This document shows positions 16,431 to 24,787 of a stretch of 63,376 nt of DNA, piece after piece. The stretch is from Pseudomonadota bacterium (GTDB lineage Bacteria > Pseudomonadota > Gammaproteobacteria > Steroidobacterales > Steroidobacteraceae). The stretch spans positions 1-63,376 of the forward strand of contig JAEZFW010000062.1 in assembly GCA_023417315.1 (NCBI GenBank), in the 5' to 3' direction. The notes below the pieces were generated by a model. It searched no databases. It was not told the DNA's origin and worked only from the letters and a program-made list of their open reading frames with translations. A program made the translations under genes and the position numbers. Within the stretch, counting starts at the first letter, position 1; every line of letters begins with the position of its first letter.

Positions 16431-19427
16431 ATGCACGCGGTGTTCGTCGGCGTTAACAAACACCGAGACCCAACCATCTCCGAATTGAGCGGTGCGCGTC
16501 GAGATGCCACCGCATTGTGGGCTCTATTCACAGACACTATTGAGGGATTGGCAGCTCGCGTTCTGGTCGATGAGGCCGCCACGCATGCGGAGGTCACGCA
16601 AGCCGTCTTCGGTGCCCTGAGTAAGGCCGAGCAGGACGACGTCGTAATCATCACGTTCGCTGGGCACGGGTCGCCGGACGGAAGCCTCGTAGTGTTCGAC
16701 ACCGAGGCCACGAATCTTGCGGCCACGGCGATATCCATGTCGGATGTGGCCGCGGCGTTCAAAGCCACCAAGGCGCGAGCTGTTCTCTGCATCCTGGATT
16801 GCTGCTTCAGCGGACATGCTCCCGCGCGCGTATTGGAGACTGAGGCGCGACCTCGTAGTGCATTCGCCCTTACCGGTATCTATGGTGAAGGGCGCATCCT
16901 GTTCGCAGCATGTGCGGCAAGCGAATCAGCTTGGGAGCAGCCTGGAACAGGACACGGCTTGCTTACGCACGCCGTTATCGAAGCGTGGACCGGTTCCCCT
17001 TCACTCTCTGTAAGTTTCCCCGAGATCGCCGGTGAGATAATTCGCCTCGCACGCGTCGAAGCTGAGCGCATCGGTGTCACACAGACGCCTGTGTTTCTTG
17101 GCAACGTCCAAGGCGGACTGGTATTTCCGACCTTGAAACGTGGCGACAACTTTGCAGCCTCTTTTCCAGAGCGGGCCGTACGGCAACTGTCTGGCTCATT
17201 TTCTGAACTCGGTGAGCACGGGTTCCCGCAGGAAGTTGTGGATCAATGGGCTACAGACTTCCCGAGCGGGCTAAATGATCTCCAGCTCAAGGCAGTAAAC
17301 GAATTTGGTGTACTAGCGGGCGGGTCGCTATTGGTTGTCGCTCCCACGAGTTCCGGCAAGACGATGATCGGTGAACTGGCGGCGGTCAATGCCGTCACGT
17401 CTGGTAAGAAGGCGGCCTTCCTCCTGCCATATAGAGCGCTAGTAAGCGAGAAGTTCGATGAGTTCACCGCACGTTATTCGGCCGCAGGCCTGCGCGTCGT
17501 GCGCTGCAGCGGTGACGCGACTGATGGGGTCGGCTCTGTTCTAGCGGGCCGGTACGATCTGGGCTTCTTCACATACGAAATGTTCCTCAACCTAACACTG
17601 GGCTCGTCTCGCCTGATCAATCAACTTGGCCTGGTTGTTGTCGATGAGGCGCAGTTCATAACCGACCCACATCGTGGAATCACGGTCGAGTTGATCTTTT
17701 CGCTCCTACTGCGCGCACAGCATCGTGGAATTCGGCCACAGCTGATAGTGCTGTCCGCAGTCATCGGGGATCTGAATAGTTTCGATCGTTGGTTGGATGT
17801 TCCGCTGCTTGTGGCGCGTGATCGGCCTGTGCCCTTGGTTGAAGGGGTGCTCGATCGACGTGGCACATTTCAATATGTCGATACAGATGGAACGATCAAG
17901 ACCAAGCAGCTGCTGCCATCGGATCGAATAGTGCAACGTCGCGACAAGGCGAGCTCGCAGGACGTAATCGTGCCACTGGCCAAACTACTCATAGGGCAAG
18001 GCGAAAAACTTCTGATCTTTCGAAACATGCGTGGCCCGGCTCAGGGTTGTGCAAGGTACCTCGCTCAGGAACTTGGGCTGCCACCGGCTGCCGCTGTCCT
18101 TGATTCGCTACCGACCCAGGATCTGACAGCTGCGTCCGAGGACCTGCGAAATTGCTTAGCTGGGGGCACCGCTTTTCATAGCACTAACCTTCTGCGCGCA
18201 GAGAGAGAGGCTGTGGAGAAGGCTTTCCGCAGTCGATCCGGCGGCATACACGCACTGGCTGCAACGACAACCTTGGCCGCGGGGATCAACACGCCGGCCT
18301 CGACAGTGGTGTTGGCTGAAAACGAATTCGTTGGAGAGGACGGCAGAAATTTTACGGTCGCCGAGTACAAGAACATGGCTGGACGCGCAGGCCGCCTTGG
18401 CTTCAACGAGGTAGGCAAGGCGATCATCTTGGCGGACACCCCTTTCGAGCGTGCGCAACTGTTCCAGCGCTATGTCATGGGCGTGCCTGAGCGTGTCGCC
18501 TCTTCGTTCCAGCAGCGCGATCTGCCAACCTGGACGCTGCGTCTACTGAGCCAGGTGCGAGGTGTTCGACCAGGTGAAATTCCCGGACTGTTGGTGAACA
18601 CCTTCGGCGGCTACTCGGCCTCGCGTGCAAATCCTCAGTGGGTCGCTCAGCTCGAGTCCGAAGTGACGAGGCTCGTAGATCGCTTGCTGCAGGCTGGATT
18701 GGCGGAGCGAGAAGGTGAGCTGATCCACCTGACGCTTCTCGGAAGGGCATGCGGTGCGTCTTCGCTGTCGTTTGAGTCGAGCTTACGTCTGGTGGAGCTG
18801 GTGAAAGGCCTCGACGCCACAAGCATGCCGCCGGTAAACATGCTCGCCGTCATTCAGGTCTTGGACGAAATGGGCGCTGCCTACACACCTGTGATGAAGA
18901 AAGGTCAGTCTGAAAGCGTTCGCGTCGGCGAAGCTTCGCAGCGATTCGGTTATCAAACAGCGACCTCTCTTCAGCGCTACTGTCGAGATCAGATCGAGTA
19001 CTGGGCCCGCTGTAAACGAGCTGCCCTCTTGAGAGATTGGATAGATGGCACACCGGTCGATGTGTTGGAGAGGCGCTATTCAACAACACCGTTTGGGGGT
19101 GCCATTGCTTACGGCAACATCATCGGGATCGCCGATCTGACGCGATTTCATTTGCGTTCCGCTCATCAGATCCTATCGGTCCTTATACCTGGCCAGCCCG
19201 AGTTCCTGCAGGGCCTAAATAGTATCCTCCAACAGTTGGAGTTCGGCCTGCCGATTGATGCGTTACCGCTCGCGCAACTGCCCATCCGGCTTACGAGGGG
19301 ACAATGTCTTGCACTCTTTCACTCCGGTGTGCGCTCGAAATCTGATCTAGCTGCTATGGACGCCGAACAGCTACAAAGACACGTTGGACAGGCGACAGCG
19401 GAGCTGTTGGGTCGCATGAAGACCTGA
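16431..19427 (+). CDS. Caspase-like protease fused to Ski2-like helicase
   Basis: The protein is about 998 residues. Residues 1-215 form a caspase/C14 domain: HAVFVGVNKH, catalytic His in ITFAGHGSPDG (H79), catalytic Cys in CILDCCFSGHA (C125). Residues about 275-700 form a superfamily-2 helicase of the Ski2/Hel308 type: Walker A VVAPTSSGKTMIGE (K310), motif II VVVDEAQ (D405; DEAQ replaces the usual DExH), LSAVIGD as motif III, and YKNMAGRAGR as motif VI (near 651). The C-terminal 300 residues are helical and may be winged-helix/ratchet domains. The gene follows DUF6527 by 71 bp on the same strand. A likely logic is nucleic-acid sensing by the helicase that unleashes proteolysis. GTG 16425 is an alternative start. 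Confidence 0.9.
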   Translation: MHAVFVGVNKHRDPTISELSGARRDATALWALFTDTIEGLAARVLVDEAATHAEVTQAVFGALSKAEQDDVVIITFAGHGSPDGSLVVFDTEATNLAATAISMSDVAAAFKATKARAVLCILDCCFSGHAPARVLETEARPRSAFALTGIYGEGRILFAACAASESAWEQPGTGHGLLTHAVIEAWTGSPSLSVSFPEIAGEIIRLARVEAERIGVTQTPVFLGNVQGGLVFPTLKRGDNFAASFPERAVRQLSGSFSELGEHGFPQEVVDQWATDFPSGLNDLQLKAVNEFGVLAGGSLLVVAPTSSGKTMIGELAAVNAVTSGKKAAFLLPYRALVSEKFDEFTARYSAAGLRVVRCSGDATDGVGSVLAGRYDLGFFTYEMFLNLTLGSSRLINQLGLVVVDEAQFITDPHRGITVELIFSLLLRAQHRGIRPQLIVLSAVIGDLNSFDRWLDVPLLVARDRPVPLVEGVLDRRGTFQYVDTDGTIKTKQLLPSDRIVQRRDKASSQDVIVPLAKLLIGQGEKLLIFRNMRGPAQGCARYLAQELGLPPAAAVLDSLPTQDLTAASEDLRNCLAGGTAFHSTNLLRAEREAVEKAFRSRSGGIHALAATTTLAAGINTPASTVVLAENEFVGEDGRNFTVAEYKNMAGRAGRLGFNEVGKAIILADTPFERAQLFQRYVMGVPERVASSFQQRDLPTWTLRLLSQVRGVRPGEIPGLLVNTFGGYSASRANPQWVAQLESEVTRLVDRLLQAGLAEREGELIHLTLLGRACGASSLSFESSLRLVELVKGLDATSMPPVNMLAVIQVLDEMGAAYTPVMKKGQSESVRVGEASQRFGYQTATSLQRYCRDQIEYWARCKRAALLRDWIDGTPVDVLERRYSTTPFGGAIAYGNIIGIADLTRFHLRSAHQILSVLIPGQPEFLQGLNSILQQLEFGLPIDALPLAQLPIRLTRGQCLALFHSGVRSKSDLAAMDAEQLQRHVGQATAELLGRMKT

Positions 19428-19452
19428 TTCACCGAGGCGGAGTTGGAGCCCA

Positions 19453-20127
19453 CTAGATTGCCTGCCAATCTTCGTAAGCATCGGGCGGATCAAAAATAGA
19501 ATCCATCTCCGCGTCCAGTTCCATCATCAGTCGTTCCCACTCGGTCTCCATGATCGAAAACAGCCCCTTCGTCACGACCGTGGCGCAATGCGCCACGATA
19601 CCCGGCTCACTACCCCAGACCTGACCAGTTAAATGCCCGTGAGCGAAGGCGTTTCGCATTGCGAAGGCAAGGTAGACAAAGCTTGCCGGCCGACCTGACA
19701 GATACGCATCCAGTTCTCGTTTAACGCGTCGGCCGGGGGTGGCTACTGAGCGGCAGAATTTCATTACCCTGTCGCCAGTATCCGTGGTCCGTATGTTCGC
19801 TAACCACATCGCAGTCGGATAGTGACTCAGGTGATGGTCGTAGCTGTCGTTGTTGAGGCCCTGGATCTTCAGAAAGCTTTCGAACGCTCCAAAGGTGAAC
19901 ATCACGTGTGACAGCTTGCTGTATGCAGAGAGAGTGCGAGCACTCACGTCATCCAGCAAAACGCCCTGAAACGATTTTGCGAAGCGATACCGGGCGCCGA
20001 ATCTAACAATGTCCCCGTGTTCCGATGAAAATCCCATTACGTACGCGGGAACTGCATTCTTGTAATAGTCATACACGTCCCACCGCGGAGGATAGTTACT
20101 GAACGGATCCCTGCTTGCGGTGGGCAT
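19453..20127 (-). CDS. Hypothetical protein with HEPN-type R-x4-H motif
   Basis: The protein is about 224 residues, starting at ATG 20127 preceded by GAGGAGA. The upstream extension to 20304 overlaps the pnkp ligase ORF and is rejected. I do not recognise a named family. The fold appears helical, and the segment AFAMRNAFAHGHLTGQVW contains RNAFAH, an R-x4-H motif of the kind used by HEPN ribonucleases, so an RNase effector is plausible. The gene is convergent with the caspase-helicase gene and lies downstream of the Hen1-Pnkp genes on the same strand, 122 bp after the ligase ORF, so it could be co-transcribed with RNA repair. Confidence 0.6.
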   Translation of the reverse strand: MPTASRDPFSNYPPRWDVYDYYKNAVPAYVMGFSSEHGDIVRFGARYRFAKSFQGVLLDDVSARTLSAYSKLSHVMFTFGAFESFLKIQGLNNDSYDHHLSHYPTAMWLANIRTTDTGDRVMKFCRSVATPGRRVKRELDAYLSGRPASFVYLAFAMRNAFAHGHLTGQVWGSEPGIVAHCATVVTKGLFSIMETEWERLMMELDAEMDSIFDPPDAYEDWQAI

Positions 20128-20249
20128 ACTTCTCCTCGCAATCCCTTCTTGTATCTTGTATTCGCTACTAGCCGTCGACGGATGGAGCGTTTGCAGACGT
20201 TGCGACAAGCTGCTGGCTAAGGATCGCAAGCCTACAGGCATGTGGCTGG

Positions 20250-21254
20250 TTACAGCCGAGGATCGACAGGTTCGCTTTCCATAGCGAGCACTCCGAAGAC
20301 GCACTCGTGCACGCGACGCAGCGGCTCACGCCGGACGAACCGCTCAAGGCCTTCAACGCCAAGTGCGAATTCACGCAGCGCCATGCTGCGCTTAGTAGAC
20401 AGGCCGCGCTCGCGGAGACGCTCAAGGAATTCGGGACGCGAGTACTCAGGTCCGTAAATGATGCGCAGGTACTCTGGCCCGCGGGACTTGATCGCCGGCT
20501 GCAGCAGGCCGCGCTTGCCGCGGACTACGAAATCCATCGGCTTCACAACGATGCCTTCGCCGCCGGCGCCGGTGAGCGCATCCCACCAGGCGAACAAGCT
20601 CTCGACGGCGCTTGCGTCGGTGAGGTCGACCGCGCGCACGGGCGTTGCGACGAGGCACTGCGGATCATGGCGAGCCAGTTCTGCCAAAGTTTCCATGTGC
20701 CACGTATGCGGCTTGTCGAAGTAGGTTCTACCCTCGCTGGCCAGCAGGTGGAACGGCGCGAGCTTGATGTCCTCGATGCTGTTTACCGGCCAGCAGTAGT
20801 GCCGATACGCAGTGACATACCGCTGCACGAGCTCACCGCGCTCCATTAACGACTTAGCGATGCCATCGAGGTCGAGTTTCCGCCCAACTGCTTTCTGCAT
20901 CAGCTCGTTCGCTGTTCCCACGGCGGCACGCGCGGCCGTGCCCGTTGGAGCGTACTGAACGCGCAAGAGATCCTCGGCCTTCACCGACCATGGCATCACC
21001 TCGCAGTCGAGGCAGAACCATGACGTCTCGAAACGATCCCAGAATTTCGCGGTGTCGAGCGCCCGACCGAGGCGATCGAGAAGATCGGCCTCCAGGCTGC
21101 CACTCGCAAAGAAGCGACGACCGGTGCGCGTGTAGAGGATTCCGCGACCTTCGCCGGTCACACCAAAGCGAGTTCGGGCTGACTCCTCGTCTCGGCAGAT
21201 CACGATCACCGCCCTTGAGCCCATGTGCTTTTCTTCGCAGACGACTGCCTGCAC
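20250..21254 (-). CDS. pnkp: Pnkp RNA ligase (nucleotidyltransferase) segment
   Basis: This is the C-terminal nucleotidyltransferase module of bacterial Pnkp. The lysine in CEEKHMGSRA is the adenylated residue, and downstream motifs include CLDCEVMPW, GEGIVVKP and QPAIKSRGPEYLRIIYGP. It is in the same frame as the kinase-phosphatase ORF and is separated from it by a single TAA (21269-21267) plus four codons. In intact relatives the region reads on as YY-x3-GV-x2-VVCEEKHMGS. A GTG at 21254 could start independent translation, but no good ribosome-binding site is evident. The ligase's N-terminal helical module remains on the other ORF. In the family the ligase seals RNA after end healing. Confidence 0.85.
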   Translation of the reverse strand: MQAVVCEEKHMGSRAVIVICRDEESARTRFGVTGEGRGILYTRTGRRFFASGSLEADLLDRLGRALDTAKFWDRFETSWFCLDCEVMPWSVKAEDLLRVQYAPTGTAARAAVGTANELMQKAVGRKLDLDGIAKSLMERGELVQRYVTAYRHYCWPVNSIEDIKLAPFHLLASEGRTYFDKPHTWHMETLAELARHDPQCLVATPVRAVDLTDASAVESLFAWWDALTGAGGEGIVVKPMDFVVRGKRGLLQPAIKSRGPEYLRIIYGPEYSRPEFLERLRERGLSTKRSMALREFALGVEGLERFVRREPLRRVHECVFGVLAMESEPVDPRL

Positions 21255-21266
21255 GCCGTTCTTGGC

Positions 21267-22802
21267 TTAGTAGTCGAGCGCCTGCTCGGGGTGCTCCAGG
21301 AGACCGGGTCTCGTACTCGTCTCGCTCGGCGACATTGTCGGTGGCAGATAGATGAGCCACTTCGGGTTGGCCGCAAAGCGGCTCATCACCTCGAGCGCGG
21401 CCGCTGCGTTCTCCTCGCGGATCGTAATGTTGCGGTAGAGCTTCGTATCGACAATGCGTTTGCCAAAAACATCCTCAAGATCGAGCAGATCATCCAGCGT
21501 TTGCTGCGCAGTCAGCGCTGCGGGTACGGCTGGCTTCAGCGGTCGGATCGGCTCGTAGTACATCTTTTTCGCCGGAACCGACACGAGCTCGCGTTCCGGG
21601 TATCGCAACGCGGTGAGCTTGCCGCCGAAAACACAGCCCGTGTCCACGCAGATCGTGTTATTGAGCCACTCAGACTCGGGCACGGGCGTATGGCCGTACA
21701 CGACCATCGCCCTGCCGCGATAGTCGGCCGCCCAGTTGTAGCGCACGGGCAGACCGTACTCGTCGGTCTCGCCAGTCGTGTCACCGTACATCGCGAACTG
21801 GCGGACAGCACCCGAGCCGCGGCCGTGCATCTCTTCGCGCAGACCGGCATGAGCGACGACTAGCTTGCCGCCGTCGAAGACGTAGTGACTCACGAGACCA
21901 TCCAGAAACTCCGCGGCGAACCTGCGGAATTCATCCGGTTCGCCCTTGAGCTGCTCAATGGACTCAGCGAGGCCGTGGCTGATCTTCACGTCGCGCCCGC
22001 GCAGGGCCCGGGAAAGTTTCACGTCGTGATTGCCGGCGACGCAGAAGCCGACGCTGGACTTGACCGCATCACTCACGAGCCGGACCACACCGGGCGAGTC
22101 CGGCCCGCGGTCCACAAGATCGCCCACGAAAATGGCCTTGCGACCTTGTGGGTGTGAGATCGCGTAGTGCCCGTCTTGCATCGTCACTTCGTAGCCGAGC
22201 ACGCCAAGCAGCTCAAGCGCCTCCGTGAGGCACCCGTGTATGTCTCCGATGATGTCAAAGGGACCTGTCTCGGTCTTCTTGTTGTTCCATAGCGGCTCTC
22301 GCCGGATGGTCAGGGCGTCGAGCTCCTCAGGCGAGCGGAACACGTGGACGTGGCGGAAGCCTTCCCGCTCAAGTCCGCGAATGGACTTGCGAAGCTGGCT
22401 CGCCTGGTTGCGGATGACGTGCTCTCCGAACGCACGATCGGCGCGGCCGGCATTTCGGTCGCGACACAGCCGCTCCGGCATGTCCAGCACGAGAACCACC
22501 GGCAGGCAGTGATACTGGCGGGCAAGCGCGATGAGCGGTTTCCGCGCCTCGGGCTGGACATTCGTCGCATCCACGACCGTGAGCTTGCCTGCGCTTAAGC
22601 GCTTGCTCGCGATGAACTGCAGGACCTCAAACGCATCCTTGGTCGCGGCCTGATCATTTTCATCGTCCGATACGAGGCCGCGGCAGTAGTCCGACGAAAG
22701 GATTTCCGTCGGCTTGAAATGCTTGCGCGCAAAGCTGGACTTGCCGGAGCCGGAGACACCGACCAATACAACGAGTGCGAGCTCTGGAATCTTGATTTCC
22801 AT
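21267..22802 (-). CDS. pnkp: Pnkp polynucleotide kinase-phosphatase (ends at in-frame stop)
   Basis: The 511-residue ORF holds the 5'-kinase (Walker A GVSGSGKSSF, K21) and the 2',3'-phosphatase (metallophosphoesterase motifs GDIHG at 186-190, GDLVDRGPDSPG, AGNHDVKLSRALRG, AHAGLR, GHTPVP). It also holds the first about 90 residues of the ligase module (LPPTMSPSETS, LLEHPEQALDY). Pnkp heals and seals RNAs cut by ribotoxins, together with Hen1. The full-length protein should be about 850 residues; a TAA where a Tyr codon is expected splits it. Hen1 lies upstream and ends 2 bp before this ATG. Kinase and phosphatase could still act if the truncated protein folds. Confidence 0.93.
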   Translation of the reverse strand: MEIKIPELALVVLVGVSGSGKSSFARKHFKPTEILSSDYCRGLVSDDENDQAATKDAFEVLQFIASKRLSAGKLTVVDATNVQPEARKPLIALARQYHCLPVVLVLDMPERLCRDRNAGRADRAFGEHVIRNQASQLRKSIRGLEREGFRHVHVFRSPEELDALTIRREPLWNNKKTETGPFDIIGDIHGCLTEALELLGVLGYEVTMQDGHYAISHPQGRKAIFVGDLVDRGPDSPGVVRLVSDAVKSSVGFCVAGNHDVKLSRALRGRDVKISHGLAESIEQLKGEPDEFRRFAAEFLDGLVSHYVFDGGKLVVAHAGLREEMHGRGSGAVRQFAMYGDTTGETDEYGLPVRYNWAADYRGRAMVVYGHTPVPESEWLNNTICVDTGCVFGGKLTALRYPERELVSVPAKKMYYEPIRPLKPAVPAALTAQQTLDDLLDLEDVFGKRIVDTKLYRNITIREENAAAALEVMSRFAANPKWLIYLPPTMSPSETSTRPGLLEHPEQALDY

Positions 22803-22804
22803 TG

Positions 22805-24211
22805 TCAGCGCACCCGAAAGATCGCCATCTGCGTCGGAGCGCCCAGCTCAGAATCGACGCCGCCGACGGGCGCGAAGCGCACGTCGTAGCCGAAGCGAGC
22901 CGCGACGTCACCAGCCCACTTCTCAAACTCCGCACGCGTCCACTCGAAGCGGTGATCCGGGTGACGGAATTGCCCAGCTGGCAGGTTCTGGAACTTGGCG
23001 TTGTACTCGGCGTTCGGCGTCGTGAGGATCACCATCGCCGGCTTTGCGTTCTCAAACACGACGCGCTCGAACGCAAGCAACCGCGGCATGTCCAGGTGTT
23101 CCACGACCTCGATGATGCAGGCGACATCGAAGCCTTGCAGGCGGCGATCGCGGTACATGAGCGAACCGTGCAGAAGCTTGATCTTGTCTCGAACGGTGGG
23201 CGCAAGACGGTCGAGCTCAAGGCGTTCTTCAGCGATTTCGAGTGCCCGGAGCGAAACGTCTACGCCGACGATGCGATCGAGCTGTCGCTGGCGCAATAGT
23301 TCGCGCAAGAGCTTGCCTTCGCCGCAGCCGATATCGACCACTGACTTCGCACCTGCCTCGAGCACTGCGTCGACGACGCTGGCGATGCGCTGCTGGTTCA
23401 GACTCAGCGGTGCTTCCAACGCATCCTCGCGGCCAACGGGCTTCCCTGCGACCGGGATGTCATCAGCGTCGGTATCAGAAAGTGTCAGCCGCTCCATCGC
23501 CGCACGGGCAAGGCTCTTGCGGTGCTTGAGGTAGCGACGGGCGATTTGCTCTTTGGCTGGATGAGTCGGCAGCCATTCGCCGCCCCGACGAAGCAGCTTC
23601 TCAACCTCGTCATCACCGACCCAGTAGTGCTTGTCGTCATCGAGCACTGGGATGAGGACGTAAAGATGGCTAAGCAGGTCCTGCAGGCGCAGCGTGCTGT
23701 GCAGGGACACTGAGAAATAGCGACTCTCGCCCCAGCTCGGAAACTTTTCATCGAGCGGCAGTCGCTCAGCAGTGACTGTGTAGCCGAGCGGCTCGAACAG
23801 CTCCCTGATTAGCGCCTCGCCGCCACGGCTCGGTAGTACCGGAATCCTTACTTCAAGGGGAATCTCGCTGGCTGCGAGGTCCGGACGGTCCTTCGAGCGA
23901 CCGGTCATCGCCGTGCCGAAGACATCCGAGAGGGCGACGCTCAGAAACGACGAGGCAACGTAAGGCCTGTCGTTTACGTATTGCGCGAGTTGGCCCCCGT
24001 CGCCGGCCGGCCCCGAGCGCCTCCTGACCAATCCCACTGGATCGACTTCGACAAGAAGGCAGACCGTGCAGCGCTCAGCCGATGCCTCCGGATAGAAGAC
24101 GGTTGCGTGGCCGAAGCTCTGCTCGAAGCGGTGGACGCGACTCGGATTCTTGTGGAGAAGGAAGCCGAGATCGGTCGCGGGCTTGGCGGTTGTGGAAATA
24201 GTCAAAAGCAT
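22805..24211 (-). CDS. hen1: Hen1 3'-terminal RNA 2'-O-methyltransferase
   Basis: The 468-residue protein is bacterial Hen1, which methylates the 2'-OH at the 3' end of cleaved RNA before Pnkp sealing, protecting the repaired site. The N-terminal half (LLTISTTAKPATDLGFLLHKNP, HATVFYPEASAERC) is the conserved Hen1 N domain that contacts Pnkp. The C-terminal methyltransferase has VVDIGCGEGKLL (293-299) and the metal-binding E368-x2-E371-H372 of EVVEHLD, with a downstream His in RHPDHRFEW. It is first in a three-ORF minus-strand operon with pnkp, only 2 bp apart. The start at ATG 24211 agrees with family N-termini. Confidence 0.95.
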   Translation of the reverse strand: MLLTISTTAKPATDLGFLLHKNPSRVHRFEQSFGHATVFYPEASAERCTVCLLVEVDPVGLVRRRSGPAGDGGQLAQYVNDRPYVASSFLSVALSDVFGTAMTGRSKDRPDLAASEIPLEVRIPVLPSRGGEALIRELFEPLGYTVTAERLPLDEKFPSWGESRYFSVSLHSTLRLQDLLSHLYVLIPVLDDDKHYWVGDDEVEKLLRRGGEWLPTHPAKEQIARRYLKHRKSLARAAMERLTLSDTDADDIPVAGKPVGREDALEAPLSLNQQRIASVVDAVLEAGAKSVVDIGCGEGKLLRELLRQRQLDRIVGVDVSLRALEIAEERLELDRLAPTVRDKIKLLHGSLMYRDRRLQGFDVACIIEVVEHLDMPRLLAFERVVFENAKPAMVILTTPNAEYNAKFQNLPAGQFRHPDHRFEWTRAEFEKWAGDVAARFGYDVRFAPVGGVDSELGAPTQMAIFRVR

Positions 24212-24323
24212 GGGTTCGCAATCGTCTCATGACAGCAAATGCGCGCACGGTCGGGGATCACAAGCGCGAGTTCCCGATGCAAGGTCCAGTCCGTTCGCTA
24301 GGAGATCTCCGCGTCAATTCGAG

Positions 24324-24524
24324 CTAGTCCATTTCACTGCGATGTATCTCTACGGGCTTGAACACATGGCCTTCAGGCTGATCCAGGAAACGGCGGACAG
24401 CGAGTCGCACGACGTACTGGAGCGGAAGTGGTGGGCGTTGCGCTTCGGCCAGCTTGCAGAGGGCTTCGTAGTCCTCGGCGGCAAGCGAGATGGTGAAACG
24501 TTTTGGCCGTTTCGATCGAGGCAT
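24324..24524 (-). CDS. Small ribbon-helix-helix-like protein
   Basis: The 66-residue basic protein reads KRPKRFTISLAAEDYEALCKLAE, then QYVVRLAVRRFLD. A beta strand of alternating residues followed by two helices is the layout of Arc/CopG ribbon-helix-helix DNA-binding proteins. It lies upstream of and divergent from the recombinase module, so it may regulate recombinase expression or act as a directionality factor; that is inference from position. Confidence 0.65.
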   Translation of the reverse strand: MPRSKRPKRFTISLAAEDYEALCKLAEAQRPPLPLQYVVRLAVRRFLDQPEGHVFKPVEIHRSEMD

Positions 24525-24787
24525 AAGGCTGACCTGCGCTGGGAGTTAGGCCAGTCATTATTTTGCACCGAGCTGCACCGACTTGCACCACGGCCCGGAT
24601 GCCAGTATAGATTTTTGCCACCCCAGTGTAGGGTAAGTCATTGATCCTAGACAGCAAAGTAGCGCCTCGGTAGCATGGTCGCATTGGGTCGGAAATTGGT
24701 AGCTTATGTCAGTGACGGGCGGCAATTGGCATACCTAGATCAGGACCGTGCTCGGTCATCTGGGTAGGTGCCGTGTAGGTCGCGGCA

